Positions 1 through 6,297 of a stretch of 9,158 bases of DNA are shown here, piece after piece. Location of the stretch: the NCBI GenBank assembly GCA_023487645.1, contig JAMDBX010000067.1, positions 1 to 9,158 on the forward strand, given 5' to 3'. Within the stretch, counting starts at the first letter, position 1; the number at the start of each line of letters is the position of its first letter. The position numbers and the translations under genes were made by a program. The notes beneath the pieces are model-generated. The model saw only the letters and a list, made by a program, of their open reading frames with translations, was not told the origin of the DNA and ran no database searches. This DNA comes from Patescibacteria group bacterium (GTDB taxonomy: Bacteria; Patescibacteria; Microgenomatia; Daviesbacterales; UBA10151).

Positions 1-2
1 GA

Positions 3-74
3 AACAAAGAAAAAGCCACCATTAACTGGCAATTTACCAGTGCAATGGCTAAGAAGAAGTTTAACTTACATTAA
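3..74 (+). CDS. C-terminal fragment of probable IS630-like transposase (partial, 5' end outside window)
   Basis: The third + frame is open from the window edge to TAA at 72-74 and gives 23 residues containing TINWQFT followed by a lysine-rich end. I recall an INWQFT-type motif close to the C terminus of many IS630-superfamily DDE transposases, where it comes after the last catalytic acidic residue. If so, this is the tail of an insertion-sequence transposase whose catalytic DDE core lies upstream of the window. Frame 1 is also open up to 96 but its peptide resembles nothing I know. The fragment is short, so the call rests on one motif. The other possibility is a non-coding run that is open by chance. 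Confidence 0.42.
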   Translation, partial: NKEKATINWQFTSAMAKKKFNLH

Positions 75-126
75 AATTAAAGTAAAGAGGTACTAGTTGG
101 CGGTTTTTCACCTAACGCATATGGAG
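75..126. other. Non-coding junction, possible right end of the insertion sequence
   Basis: These 52 bases separate the putative transposase tail from the stop of the convergent DUF2267 gene. If the transposase call is right, the right terminal inverted repeat and the TA target site should lie here. The left end is outside the window, so no repeat can be paired and the boundary cannot be placed. Confidence 0.2.
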
Positions 127-561
127 TTAGATAAACGGGGTAATCATTTCAGCAACATCTTCCGGCAGATCCGAGATAATATCCTCTGCTTCCCCCAAGC
201 TGATGTGTTTCTGAAGCGCCATCAAGACCGCGCTGACTACATCTTCTATGTTATCTTCCATGGAAAAGGGGAATTGTCTTCTGATTTCCTGCAGGAATTC
301 TTCCTTATTCATTTTTATGGGAACTTTGGCCGGATTCCAGCCATCATAATACATACCCCGTATCAGCATGGGTAGTTGGGCGCCCAACTGGACTGCTTCT
401 TCAACCGGCAGCCTATCCCTTAGCGTATGCAAGACTGCCCTAAGGGCAGCATAAGATTGATTCCGCCGGTTTTCCCAGCCAAAAGTCTTTTCAATTTCTT
501 TCAAAAGCTCATTGGTTTTTTGGATCGTATTATTAAATTCTTCAAATCCGCTTCCATCCAT
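127..561 (-). CDS. DUF2267 domain-containing protein
   Basis: A 144-residue soluble protein. Its centre matches the DUF2267 signature: a tyrosine-containing AALRAVLHTLRDRLPVEEA stretch (about 38-56), then QLGAQLPMLIRGMYYDGW (about 58-75). The C-terminal half (85-144) is a second helical repeat typical of the family, with a FLQEIRRQF segment and DLPEDVAEMI near the end. The family is widespread in bacteria, is helical, and has no established biochemical role. The length is that of a complete single-domain member, so the C terminus is not truncated by the neighbouring IS-like remnant. There is no signal peptide or membrane segment, so it should be cytoplasmic. The gene is the last of the minus-strand wall block, 67 bp after the PBP stop. 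I see no good Shine-Dalgarno before ATG 561. A link to wall synthesis is suggested only by position. Confidence 0.88.
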   Translation of the reverse strand: MDGSGFEEFNNTIQKTNELLKEIEKTFGWENRRNQSYAALRAVLHTLRDRLPVEEAVQLGAQLPMLIRGMYYDGWNPAKVPIKMNKEEFLQEIRRQFPFSMEDNIEDVVSAVLMALQKHISLGEAEDIISDLPEDVAEMITPFI

Positions 562-628
562 AAATTTATGCTACATCAGGTTGTTTAAAGCCGGGTTACA
601 AACAGAAAAGAATTTTGTAAGAAAGAGT

Positions 629-2818
629 TTAAGTGGGAGAAGGGGTTGATGAAGTTGTGGGAGCGGGGGAGATTTCTAGGGTGGTTGTTGGTGAAGTGAT
701 CGGGGTTACTGATGGGGTGATTATTATATAGGTTGTGCCTGATGAGGTCGGAGTCGGAGGAGAAGCGGGTGAGACAGCGGCGGAAGGGGTAGCCGTGTTT
801 GTCAGGCAGTTTTTTAAGGGTTCGGTACCTTTGACAAAATATTCAAAGGCGGCAGAACTGGTGGCAATTTTGGAAACAGGATTTGAGCCGCAAGTAGGGA
901 TTTTAACTATGCCTTCAGGCGGGGTAAATTGCTCAATAGGGGTTCCTTTTAAAAATTTCTCCATCAGATCCTGCCAAATTGGCGCAGCCCCTAAGGATCC
1001 AGCCACCCCATCCATTGGTTCGTTATAATTATTTCCTACCCATACCCCTACTACTAAACTGGGGGTATAGCCGATAGTCCAAGCATCTTTAAATTCCTCA
1101 GCTGTGCCGGTTTTGACGGCGGCAGGCCGGGAAATATTTAAAGCAGTGCCAAAAACTTCAGCCCGGGCTTTATTGTCGGACAGAATTGAGGAGATTAAAA
1201 AGGTATATTTTTCATCAACTACCCGGGTGGGATTAGGCTGATATTTATAAATCAAATTACCCTTTTTGTCGGCAATCTCCAAAATTAAAGTCGGTTCGTT
1301 TCTATAGCCTTTGTTGGCAAATACCGCATAGGCGTTAGTCAGCTCTAATAGTTTAACCTCGCCTGTTCCTAGCACTAAGGCTAAGCCGTAGTTCTCCGGA
1401 TCGCCCAGAGTAGTGATTCCTAAATTCTTGGCTGAATCCAGTGCATCCGGTACCCCGATTTTTTGCAGGACCGAAACAGCCGGGATATTTAAAGAATTAG
1501 ATAGCGCTCTCCTGACTGTCACCGGTCCCCGGTATCTTCGATCGTAGTCGACAGGTCGGTAATAAGCGTTTGGATCATTGGCTAAGTTGTAAAGAGCCGC
1601 GGCACGGGTGGGAAATCTGGCAAAAAATTTCTTTTCATCAAAGTTGGCAAATCTGGTCGGTTCATCCTGCAGTATTGTGGCAGGGGTAAGAAAATTTTCT
1701 TCAAAAGCCCGGATATAAACAATTGGTTTGAAGGCGGAACCTGGTGAGCGAAGCGAGACAGCAATATTAACTTTGCCAAAACTGCTATTATTCCAGTCTT
1801 TGCTGCCGACTAAAGCTTTAACTTCAGAGGTTTTTGGATCCATGACAACGGCTGAGCCGTTGGAGACATTATTAAACCTGAGGTTTTCTACTTGTCTGGC
1901 CACTGATTTTTCGGCATACTTTTGCCAATCTAAATCCAAAGTGGTTTTAACCTTAAAGCCGGACCGGGCCACTACCTCTTCACCATATTGCTTGATTAGC
2001 TGGTCCCTGACCATTAGGGCAAAGTGGGGGGCGGTAGCGTTAAGATCGTTTTGGTGAGGGTCAAGCCCAATATCCTCCTTTAGGGCTTCGTCTTTTTGTT
2101 CAGGGGTAATATATTTTTGTTCCACCATTTTGTCTAAAACCAGTGCCTGTATTCTTTTGGCTTCGGTTAGATCCCCGTTTAATAAAGAAAGCCGTGAGGG
2201 GGCCGGTAAGACGGCGGCTAAAATGGCGCTTTGGGCCAGGTTTAAATCTTTGGCGTGTTTGTTGAAGTAAATATCGGCTGCTTCTTCTACTCCAAAAGAG
2301 CCTTCGCCAAAGTAGACGGAGTTTAAGTACATTTCTAAAATCTGGTTTTTGGTATATCTTCTTTCCAGTTCCTGCGACAAAACTATTTCCTGGGCTTTTC
2401 TCAAAAAATCCTTTCTGGGATTAAGCAGGGAATTTTTAACCAGTTGCTGGGTGATGGTGGAGGCTCCGTACGTCAGCTGTTTTCCCTGAATATCCTCAAA
2501 AAAAGCCCGGATCATGGCGGTGATGGAAAAACCGGGATGGGAATAAAAATCCTTATCTTCCATGGCGATAATGGCCTGTTGGGTAACTTTGGGGATATTA
2601 GACAAAGGCACCTCTTTTTTCAGCTTAGCGTCATAAAAAGTAAAAAAGAGGCGGCTTTTAGAATCAAATAGTTTAATCCCCTGATCATTATGATTGATTA
2701 AGGTTTCTCTGGGGGCTAAGTCTGAAGCAAAATGAATATAGGTTAGTATGGGTATGAGGCAAAGGAAAATGGTTACAGCAAAAAAAGCCACCAAAAGGTC
2801 GCGGCGCAGCCAAGTCAT
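629..2818 (-). CDS. Class A penicillin-binding protein (bifunctional transglycosylase/transpeptidase, PBP1A-like)
   Basis: This enzyme polymerises lipid II into glycan strands and cross-links the stem peptides on the outer face of the membrane. Residues 8-30 form the N-terminal membrane anchor. The GT51 domain (about 60-245) shows EDKDFYSHPG with catalytic Glu87, GASTITQQLVKN (118-129), RKAQE with the second Glu144, and RRYTKNQILEMYLN (153-166). The transpeptidase domain (about 318-620) shows the nucleophile Ser361 in SAFK, SLN at 442-444 and KTG at 569-571 followed by TAEEFKDAW. The tail after about 673 is rich in Ser, Thr and Pro, and looks like an unstructured extracellular spacer. Two Cys (643, 671) could form a disulfide. 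The total length of 729 is normal for the class. It follows the D,D-carboxypeptidase after 71 bp on the same strand. No clear Shine-Dalgarno precedes the ATG. The family call is certain; the exact orthologue (ponA, mrcA or pbpF) is not decidable. Confidence 0.96.
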   Translation of the reverse strand: MTWLRRDLLVAFFAVTIFLCLIPILTYIHFASDLAPRETLINHNDQGIKLFDSKSRLFFTFYDAKLKKEVPLSNIPKVTQQAIIAMEDKDFYSHPGFSITAMIRAFFEDIQGKQLTYGASTITQQLVKNSLLNPRKDFLRKAQEIVLSQELERRYTKNQILEMYLNSVYFGEGSFGVEEAADIYFNKHAKDLNLAQSAILAAVLPAPSRLSLLNGDLTEAKRIQALVLDKMVEQKYITPEQKDEALKEDIGLDPHQNDLNATAPHFALMVRDQLIKQYGEEVVARSGFKVKTTLDLDWQKYAEKSVARQVENLRFNNVSNGSAVVMDPKTSEVKALVGSKDWNNSSFGKVNIAVSLRSPGSAFKPIVYIRAFEENFLTPATILQDEPTRFANFDEKKFFARFPTRAAALYNLANDPNAYYRPVDYDRRYRGPVTVRRALSNSLNIPAVSVLQKIGVPDALDSAKNLGITTLGDPENYGLALVLGTGEVKLLELTNAYAVFANKGYRNEPTLILEIADKKGNLIYKYQPNPTRVVDEKYTFLISSILSDNKARAEVFGTALNISRPAAVKTGTAEEFKDAWTIGYTPSLVVGVWVGNNYNEPMDGVAGSLGAAPIWQDLMEKFLKGTPIEQFTPPEGIVKIPTCGSNPVSKIATSSAAFEYFVKGTEPLKNCLTNTATPSAAVSPASPPTPTSSGTTYIIITPSVTPITSPTTTLEISPAPTTSSTPSPT

Positions 2819-2889
2819 AGTTAAAGCTTAATTAAGTTTTGTGGAAAGAACGTGAGAATTATTAGAGAAGTATGTAAGAATGGGAGGAG

Positions 2890-3963
2890 TTAGCCAAAAT
2901 ATTTCCAGGAATCATATTTAGTTTGAAGTTGGTCCTTGGTGACATTAACCGGTGGCAAACCGGCAGATTTTTCAAACCCAAAATCCAGGAGTTCTGCTGC
3001 CCACATATCTCTTTCTAAAACTCCCGGAGCGCCTAATACCACAGCTAATAATCTTTTGCCGCCTCTTTCGGAAAATACCACTGTGCAGTTGCCAGCTTTT
3101 TCCGTATTGCCAATTTTGACGCCCGCTACACCCGGATATACATCCAGTAATCCATTCCAGTTGTAAAGATCTGCCTGTTTGTGAGTACTTGTCGCCGGAT
3201 AGAACTGGTAATCCTTGGTTACAATTTCCCTAAAAGTCGGATAATTTTTTAAGGCATAATTTGCCAGGATGGCTAAATCTTCCACGCTGCTGAAGTGAGT
3301 ATCAGCATCAAACCCCTGCGGGTTATCAAAGTGGGTATTTTTTAGCCCTAAAACTTCAGCTTTAATATTCATGGCTTTTATAAAAGTGCCGTTACCGTAT
3401 TTTTGGTCAATATTATCTTTGAAAACTTGAGCCACATCATTGGCTGAAGTTAACAGCATGGCATTTAGCAGTTCGTTCCGACTCCACTTTTGTCCCGGCA
3501 CGACCCCCATCCGGGTAGGCTGGACATTGGCCGCGTTTTGAGAGACGGTGAATTGGTCATTAGGGCTGGCCAAATCCATCACCACCACCGCGGTCATCAT
3601 TTTAGTCAGAGAGGCCATCGGCAGTCTTTGATTAAGATTTTTTCCGGCGATTACCTGGCCGGTATCAGCATCAACCACCGCATAGGCAGAAGCCTGGTTA
3701 AAATCAGCGGAAGTATCAACTGGAGTTTGGACATTGGCTTCCTTGATTTGAAAATTATTGGCAGTTTGGGCCAGCTTGGCACGGATATCATTAAACCGGT
3801 CAACGGTAATGGCCGGCTTAACCAGCGGTTGGGTGGCTGCTTGCTGGTGGGCCTTGATGGATTGGATAAAGGTCATGGCGAAACCGAAAACCAGCGCGAC
3901 CACAAAAGGTTTCCAGCTGTGTGAAAGTATTTTGATGATAGGTTTTAAGTTATCCATATTCAT
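2890..3963 (-). CDS. dacA: Serine-type D-Ala-D-Ala carboxypeptidase, S11 family (DacA-like)
   Basis: Predicted to remove the terminal D-Ala from wall pentapeptides outside the membrane, which limits cross-linking. A membrane anchor or uncleaved signal lies at about 18-36, then a linker to about 90. The penicilloyl-serine fold follows with all three motifs: SLTK (Ser118 nucleophile, Lys121), SAN (173-175), and KIG (283-285) in the place of the usual KTG. The run TKMMTAVVVMD and the GVKIGNT context are typical of S11 enzymes. The length of 357 is slightly short, and the C-terminal beta domain and amphipathic anchor of E. coli PBP5 appear to be missing or much reduced. Translation is coupled to the upstream GH18 gene: the sequence TAATG shares one base, and a GGCGGTGA site sits 10 nt before the ATG. 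A second Met two codons later is less well spaced. Confidence 0.93.
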   Translation of the reverse strand: MNMDNLKPIIKILSHSWKPFVVALVFGFAMTFIQSIKAHQQAATQPLVKPAITVDRFNDIRAKLAQTANNFQIKEANVQTPVDTSADFNQASAYAVVDADTGQVIAGKNLNQRLPMASLTKMMTAVVVMDLASPNDQFTVSQNAANVQPTRMGVVPGQKWSRNELLNAMLLTSANDVAQVFKDNIDQKYGNGTFIKAMNIKAEVLGLKNTHFDNPQGFDADTHFSSVEDLAILANYALKNYPTFREIVTKDYQFYPATSTHKQADLYNWNGLLDVYPGVAGVKIGNTEKAGNCTVVFSERGGKRLLAVVLGAPGVLERDMWAAELLDFGFEKSAGLPPVNVTKDQLQTKYDSWKYFG

Positions 3964-5273
3964 TAGATATTATTCACCGCCTTGTTGGTCAAATCAGCGC
4001 TGGCCAACTGTTTCGGGCCGAATTTTTGTTCCAGCAAATTCCATAGTTCGGGCTTGCCGTCATCGTTGCCCAAAGCCCAAATGCCGACTCCGCCTAATCC
4101 TTTCTGTTTGGCAAAGTCATATTTAATGCCTAGGGATTTAGTATCTTCCATAAAGACCATTCTCCAGGTGTCTGTATTGGCGATATGGTAAGCAAAATAG
4201 CCGACTTTTCCGTCATCATCCCAGCCATTAATTACCTGGTCTACTCCGTTTAAAACCGAATTCCATGAATTGGCCACCAGAGAATAAGGTTCTGATTCCC
4301 CAGCACCCTTCCAGGAGGTTTGGGCTTTAACAGCCGGCTGATCGACCACATAGTTATACCCGTAATAAGGTACGCCCAAAATTAATTTATTGGCAGGCAT
4401 TAATCTGAGGAAGTCATTAACTGAGGTGGAGATATCATACCAATATTTTCCGTCCTGATATCCATATAAAGGAGCGGTCGGAATGGCATTGTCTGATCCG
4501 GCATTGGCAAAATCATAAGCCATCATAAAAATGCCGTCAGACATTTTACCCAAGGCGCCGATGTCATAAATTTTCGGATCTTTAACAGCGGTGGCATATA
4601 CGGAAACCGTCACTTTTGAACCAGGTACTTCTTGATGCATTCGGTTGGTTAAATCGGTTACAAACTGGGTAAAACGGTCCCGGTAATATTGGCCCGGATC
4701 GCCCTCGAATTCAAAATCTACGTTAATTCCGTCAATACCCCGTTGTTTGACTAACCCGACAGCCTGATCAATGGCTGTTCTTTGGGCATTTGTGTCATCC
4801 ATCAGTTGGGTAATCGAGCCATTATCCATTTGAGTTAAGGTTAAAACTACCCTGGTGTTATTTGAATGGGCCTTCCTGAAAAGATCTGTGGCCTGACTGC
4901 TGGCAAAAGTGTTGTAGCCGGGCGAATCCTTGACCAAATTGCCGTCGCTACCAACTTCAACTCCAAAATATGCCAGCGTGGTTAAAACCTTAAAATCGAT
5001 ATTGGATAGTTTATTGATGTTCCAGTATGGAGCGAAACCAAAAACTTCGCTGGAATCCTTGACAGGGGTTATGTGGGCTAAGGGCGCCTGAGTCGATGCT
5101 GGGGCCGGTGCTTGGGCAAGGACTGGTTTTGGGTTGGACGTTTTACCGCTGACTAAGATGGCGGCAATCAAAGTTAGGTACACGAAAATTACCAAACTTT
5201 GTTTGGCCTCCTGGAAAATTTGGGAAAAGAGGTTTTTAACCTCCTCATATGATGTGGACAGTAAATTCATCAT
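3963..5273 (-). CDS. Membrane-anchored glycoside hydrolase family 18 protein (YaaH/SleL-like catalytic domain)
   Basis: A GH18 TIM-barrel enzyme predicted to cut beta-1,4 bonds next to N-acetylglucosamine in peptidoglycan or chitin-like glycans outside the cell. A membrane anchor spans about 27-43, followed by an Ala/Pro-rich linker to about 68. The barrel starts at FGFAPYW (78-84). The family signature is IDGINVDFE (180-188), with Glu188 as the expected acid/base and Asp186 as its partner. Asn184 occupies the first of the middle Asp positions of DxxDxDxE, a change seen in spore-cortex and YaaH-type enzymes. MAYDF (251-255) and GIWALG (397-402), with the barrel-end Trp, complete the pattern. 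No LysM or SLH domain is present. It is the first gene of the wall block, and its stop overlaps the dacA start by one base. Two adjacent ATGs (5273, 5270) could start it, and there is no clear Shine-Dalgarno. Substrate is inferred from the wall-gene context. Confidence 0.92.
   Translation of the reverse strand: MMNLLSTSYEEVKNLFSQIFQEAKQSLVIFVYLTLIAAILVSGKTSNPKPVLAQAPAPASTQAPLAHITPVKDSSEVFGFAPYWNINKLSNIDFKVLTTLAYFGVEVGSDGNLVKDSPGYNTFASSQATDLFRKAHSNNTRVVLTLTQMDNGSITQLMDDTNAQRTAIDQAVGLVKQRGIDGINVDFEFEGDPGQYYRDRFTQFVTDLTNRMHQEVPGSKVTVSVYATAVKDPKIYDIGALGKMSDGIFMMAYDFANAGSDNAIPTAPLYGYQDGKYWYDISTSVNDFLRLMPANKLILGVPYYGYNYVVDQPAVKAQTSWKGAGESEPYSLVANSWNSVLNGVDQVINGWDDDGKVGYFAYHIANTDTWRMVFMEDTKSLGIKYDFAKQKGLGGVGIWALGNDDGKPELWNLLEQKFGPKQLASADLTNKAVNNI
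3974..3981 (-). promoter_or_regulatory. Ribosome binding site of the D,D-carboxypeptidase gene
   Basis: GGCGGTGA lies inside the last codons of the GH18 gene, 10 nt before the ATG at 3963. It fixes that ATG, rather than the one at 3957, as the likely start and allows coupled re-initiation. Confidence 0.6.
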
Positions 5274-5292
5274 AAGTTTAAAAAACTTTACA

Positions 5293-5368
5293 CATTGTCG
5301 CTTTGATTAACTACGAAGAATCTAAAAAGCTTTTTGTCCGACCTTCGTGATTAATCAAGGTGGCAATG
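5293..5368. other. Long imperfect hairpin (26-bp arms) in the leader of the wall operon
   Basis: Bases 5293-5318 pair with 5343-5368. Read as + strand RNA this gives 21 Watson-Crick pairs, 4 G-U pairs and one mismatch (5311/5350). Read as minus-strand RNA the four G-U pairs become A-C mismatches while 5311/5350 becomes G-U. The 24-nt loop contains the short palindrome AAAAAGCTTTTT (5324-5335). The structure lies between the wall-operon promoter and the GH18 start, so in the operon mRNA it would be part of the 5' leader. It has no U-run after it and is not a terminator. Function unknown. Confidence 0.6.
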
Positions 5369-5390
5369 CGGAATACTGTACTAATGAAGT

Positions 5391-5412
5391 AAAAAAAGGT
5401 TCTTCTGAACCT
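5391..5412 (-). terminator. Intrinsic terminator after the small-membrane-protein pair
   Basis: On the minus strand AGGTTC, loop AGAA and GAACCT form a 6-bp stem followed by a run of T (5397-5391). It stands 60 bp after the stop of the 70-aa gene. It also falls just after the predicted start point of the next minus-strand promoter, so it would sit at the very 5' end of the wall-operon transcript. Confidence 0.65.
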
Positions 5413-5421
5413 GAAGTGCGT

Positions 5422-5450
5422 ATGTTAACAGAGATGTAAAGTCTTGTCAA
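5422..5450 (-). promoter_or_regulatory. Sigma70-type promoter of the GH18-dacA-PBP operon
   Basis: On the minus strand there is a perfect TTGACA (5450-5445), a 17-bp spacer, and TAACAT (5427-5422), preceded by TGT so that it also reads as an extended -10. The start point would be about 5415-5417, giving a leader of about 140 nt before the GH18 ATG. It lies downstream of the 70-aa gene, so it starts a new transcription unit. Confidence 0.7.
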
Positions 5451-5471
5451 TAAACCTATAGAATGCAATAT

Positions 5472-5684
5472 TTAGAGGGAAATTGTGGAGGTTTGAGGAG
5501 TTTCCCTAGTTTCTTCACTATTTTTCGGGCTGTTTCCTGCTTGCGACTTCATGAAGTCAATAAAGACTAGGCCGAGAACTATTAAAGCAGTTATAAGAGT
5601 TAAGAAGATTATCAGAACTTTGTTGTCAAAGTTTTCCTTTAAAGCCGGTGATTTGAGTAGTGGAGTATTTATTAAAATATTCAT
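5472..5684 (-). CDS. Small single-pass membrane protein of unknown function
   Basis: A 70-residue protein I do not recognise. Residues 1-21 are polar with two Lys and a Pro, about 22-45 form one strong hydrophobic helix (VLIIFLTLITALIVLGLVFI), and 46-70 are hydrophilic and rich in Ser, Thr, Glu and Pro, probably disordered. Its ATG overlaps the stop of the GlsB-like gene in ATGA, so the two are almost certainly co-translated and may act together in the membrane. It ends 60 bp before a terminator. The reading frame is supported by this overlap and by the clean hydrophobic segment rather than by homology. Confidence 0.6.
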   Translation of the reverse strand: MNILINTPLLKSPALKENFDNKVLIIFLTLITALIVLGLVFIDFMKSQAGNSPKNSEETRETPQTSTISL

Positions 5685-5932
5685 GTTTTGCCAAAAGCCC
5701 TTTCGATAAACATTAAAAACAATGCGCCTAAAGCTGCAACGGCAATGGAGGGGAAGTTAAATCCGGAAATCCCGATGCCAAAAACTAAATTACCTAAAAT
5801 TCCGCCTAATATGGCCCCTAAGATAGCTAAAATTACGGAACCCAAAACGCCTCCTCTTGAAGGATAAGGGTCAATTAGGTTAGCAATTACTCCGATAATA
5901 AGTCCGAAAATGATCCATAAAGGAATATTCAT
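5681..5932 (-). CDS. GlsB/YeaQ/YmgE family stress-response membrane protein (Transgly_assoc)
   Basis: An 83-residue integral membrane protein with three hydrophobic helices (about 3-21, 28-54 and 60-79) and the glycine-rich pattern of the family: GLIIGVIANLI in helix 1, a short loop with PSRGG, GSVILAILGAILGGILGNLV in helix 2, and SIAVAALGALFLMF in helix 3. Members are small inner-membrane proteins often induced by general, acid or envelope stress. The molecular role is not settled, and the old name transglycosylase-associated does not show an enzymatic activity. Length is typical. It is followed by the 70-aa protein with a 4-bp overlap. No clear Shine-Dalgarno precedes the ATG. The divergent side carries the terminator of the 53-aa gene, so it probably has its own promoter at 5933-5973, which I cannot define. 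Confidence 0.88.
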   Translation of the reverse strand: MNIPLWIIFGLIIGVIANLIDPYPSRGGVLGSVILAILGAILGGILGNLVFGIGISGFNFPSIAVAALGALFLMFIERAFGKT

Positions 5933-5973
5933 ACTATATACAAATGATACTTTTTGAAAATTAAAACCGACAC

Positions 5974-6014
5974 AAAAAGAGGTAAGAAGTCAGCAAGAAT
6001 CTTACCTCTTTTTT
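5974..6014 (-). terminator. Intrinsic terminator of the 53-aa gene (structure symmetric on both strands)
   Basis: Bases 5974-5986 (AAAAAGAGGTAAG) are exactly complementary to 6001-6013, with one more pair inside (5987/6000) and a 12-nt loop. The A-run and T-run flank the stem, so it can end transcription in either direction. The gene it serves is the minus-strand 53-aa frame that stops 14 bp upstream; no + strand gene approaches from the left. It insulates the GlsB-like gene from that transcript. Confidence 0.82.
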
Positions 6015-6027
6015 AAACATTTATCCC

Positions 6028-6189
6028 TTACCTCTCACCCTCCATGTCCTCCATATAATAGGGATTGTCCTCGTTTTTATTTGTCCTTCCTCTTCCTATA
6101 TCATGATAAGCTGGTTGTTCTTTCTTCATCCCCTGATTCTTTCTGCCGGTTTTGGAAGACTTTGATTGCTTGCCTTTTTTCATCGCCAT
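6028..6189 (-). CDS. Small lysine-rich hydrophilic protein, 53 aa, unknown function
   Basis: I do not recognise this protein. The frame runs from ATG 6189 to TAA 6028-6030 and encodes 53 residues. The first half is strongly basic (MAMKKGKQSK, TGRKNQGMKK). The second half is polar with Tyr and acidic residues (PAYHDIGRGR, NPYYMEDMEGER). It has no hydrophobic core, Cys or membrane segment, so it is probably disordered in isolation. The frame is supported by AGGAGAGGGGGTGAT ending 5 nt before the ATG, the strongest ribosome binding site in the window, and by a hairpin terminator right after the stop. Together they mark a compact, independently and probably highly expressed gene. It diverges from the response-regulator gene and is a candidate target of it. 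A nucleic-acid-associated or stress-related small protein would fit the composition, but that is only a guess. Confidence 0.72.
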   Translation of the reverse strand: MAMKKGKQSKSSKTGRKNQGMKKEQPAYHDIGRGRTNKNEDNPYYMEDMEGER

Positions 6190-6193
6190 GCTA

Positions 6194-6208
6194 ATCACCC
6201 CCTCTCCT
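6194..6208 (-). promoter_or_regulatory. Near-consensus Shine-Dalgarno of the 53-aa gene
   Basis: AGGAGAGGGGGTGAT on the minus strand. The stretch AGGGGGTGAT differs from the full anti-16S complement AGGAGGTGAT at one base. It stands out because most other genes here have weak sites or none, and it decides the start at 6189 over the ATG two codons later. Confidence 0.75.
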
Positions 6209-6254
6209 GTTCATTTGGTAGTTTACTTTTCTTCATTAATGAAAATGTGCTTTT

Positions 6255-6275
6255 TTTGTAATAACTTTGTAATAA
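6255..6275. promoter_or_regulatory. Tandem 11-bp-period direct repeat, putative PhoB/OmpR-type operator
   Basis: TTTGTAATAA occurs at 6255-6264 and again at 6266-6275, separated by one C. Head-to-tail 11-bp repeats on one face of the helix are the binding geometry of PhoB/OmpR-family regulators, and the next gene on the right encodes one. The repeat ends 14 bp before the -35 box of that gene and overlaps a possible -10 of the divergent 53-aa gene. The role as operator is inferred. Confidence 0.5.
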
Positions 6276-6297
6276 AGACCCCTTTTCTATTGAACAA
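6269..6297 (-). promoter_or_regulatory. Possible promoter of the 53-aa gene
   Basis: On the minus strand TTGTTC (6297-6292), a 17-bp spacer and TATTAC (6274-6269) fit a weak sigma70 promoter. The -10 lies within the tandem repeat and the -35 shares bases with the -35 of the divergent regulator gene. Box scores are poor, so this is tentative. Confidence 0.3.

Noticed and set aside
1..96. Frame 1 open run to TAG at 94-96 as the left-edge gene
   Set aside because: The peptide is basic and featureless, while frame 3 carries a transposase-like TINWQFT motif. Only one of the two can be the real tail.
1746..1759. Symmetric run GAGCGAAGCGAG inside the PBP gene, at the codons before the catalytic Ser
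   Set aside because: It is a mirror repeat, not an inverted repeat, and it encodes conserved-position residues SLRS. No second copy was seen in the window.
2826..2836. CTTAATTAAG palindrome just upstream of the PBP start
   Set aside because: A ten-base AT-rich palindrome is expected by chance in such an intergenic stretch. No second half site or promoter could be tied to it.
5397..5413. GGTTC-containing hairpin as part of a tRNA T-arm
   Set aside because: The loop is four bases and lacks the T-loop consensus. No acceptor, D or anticodon arm surrounds it, and the T-run makes it a terminator.
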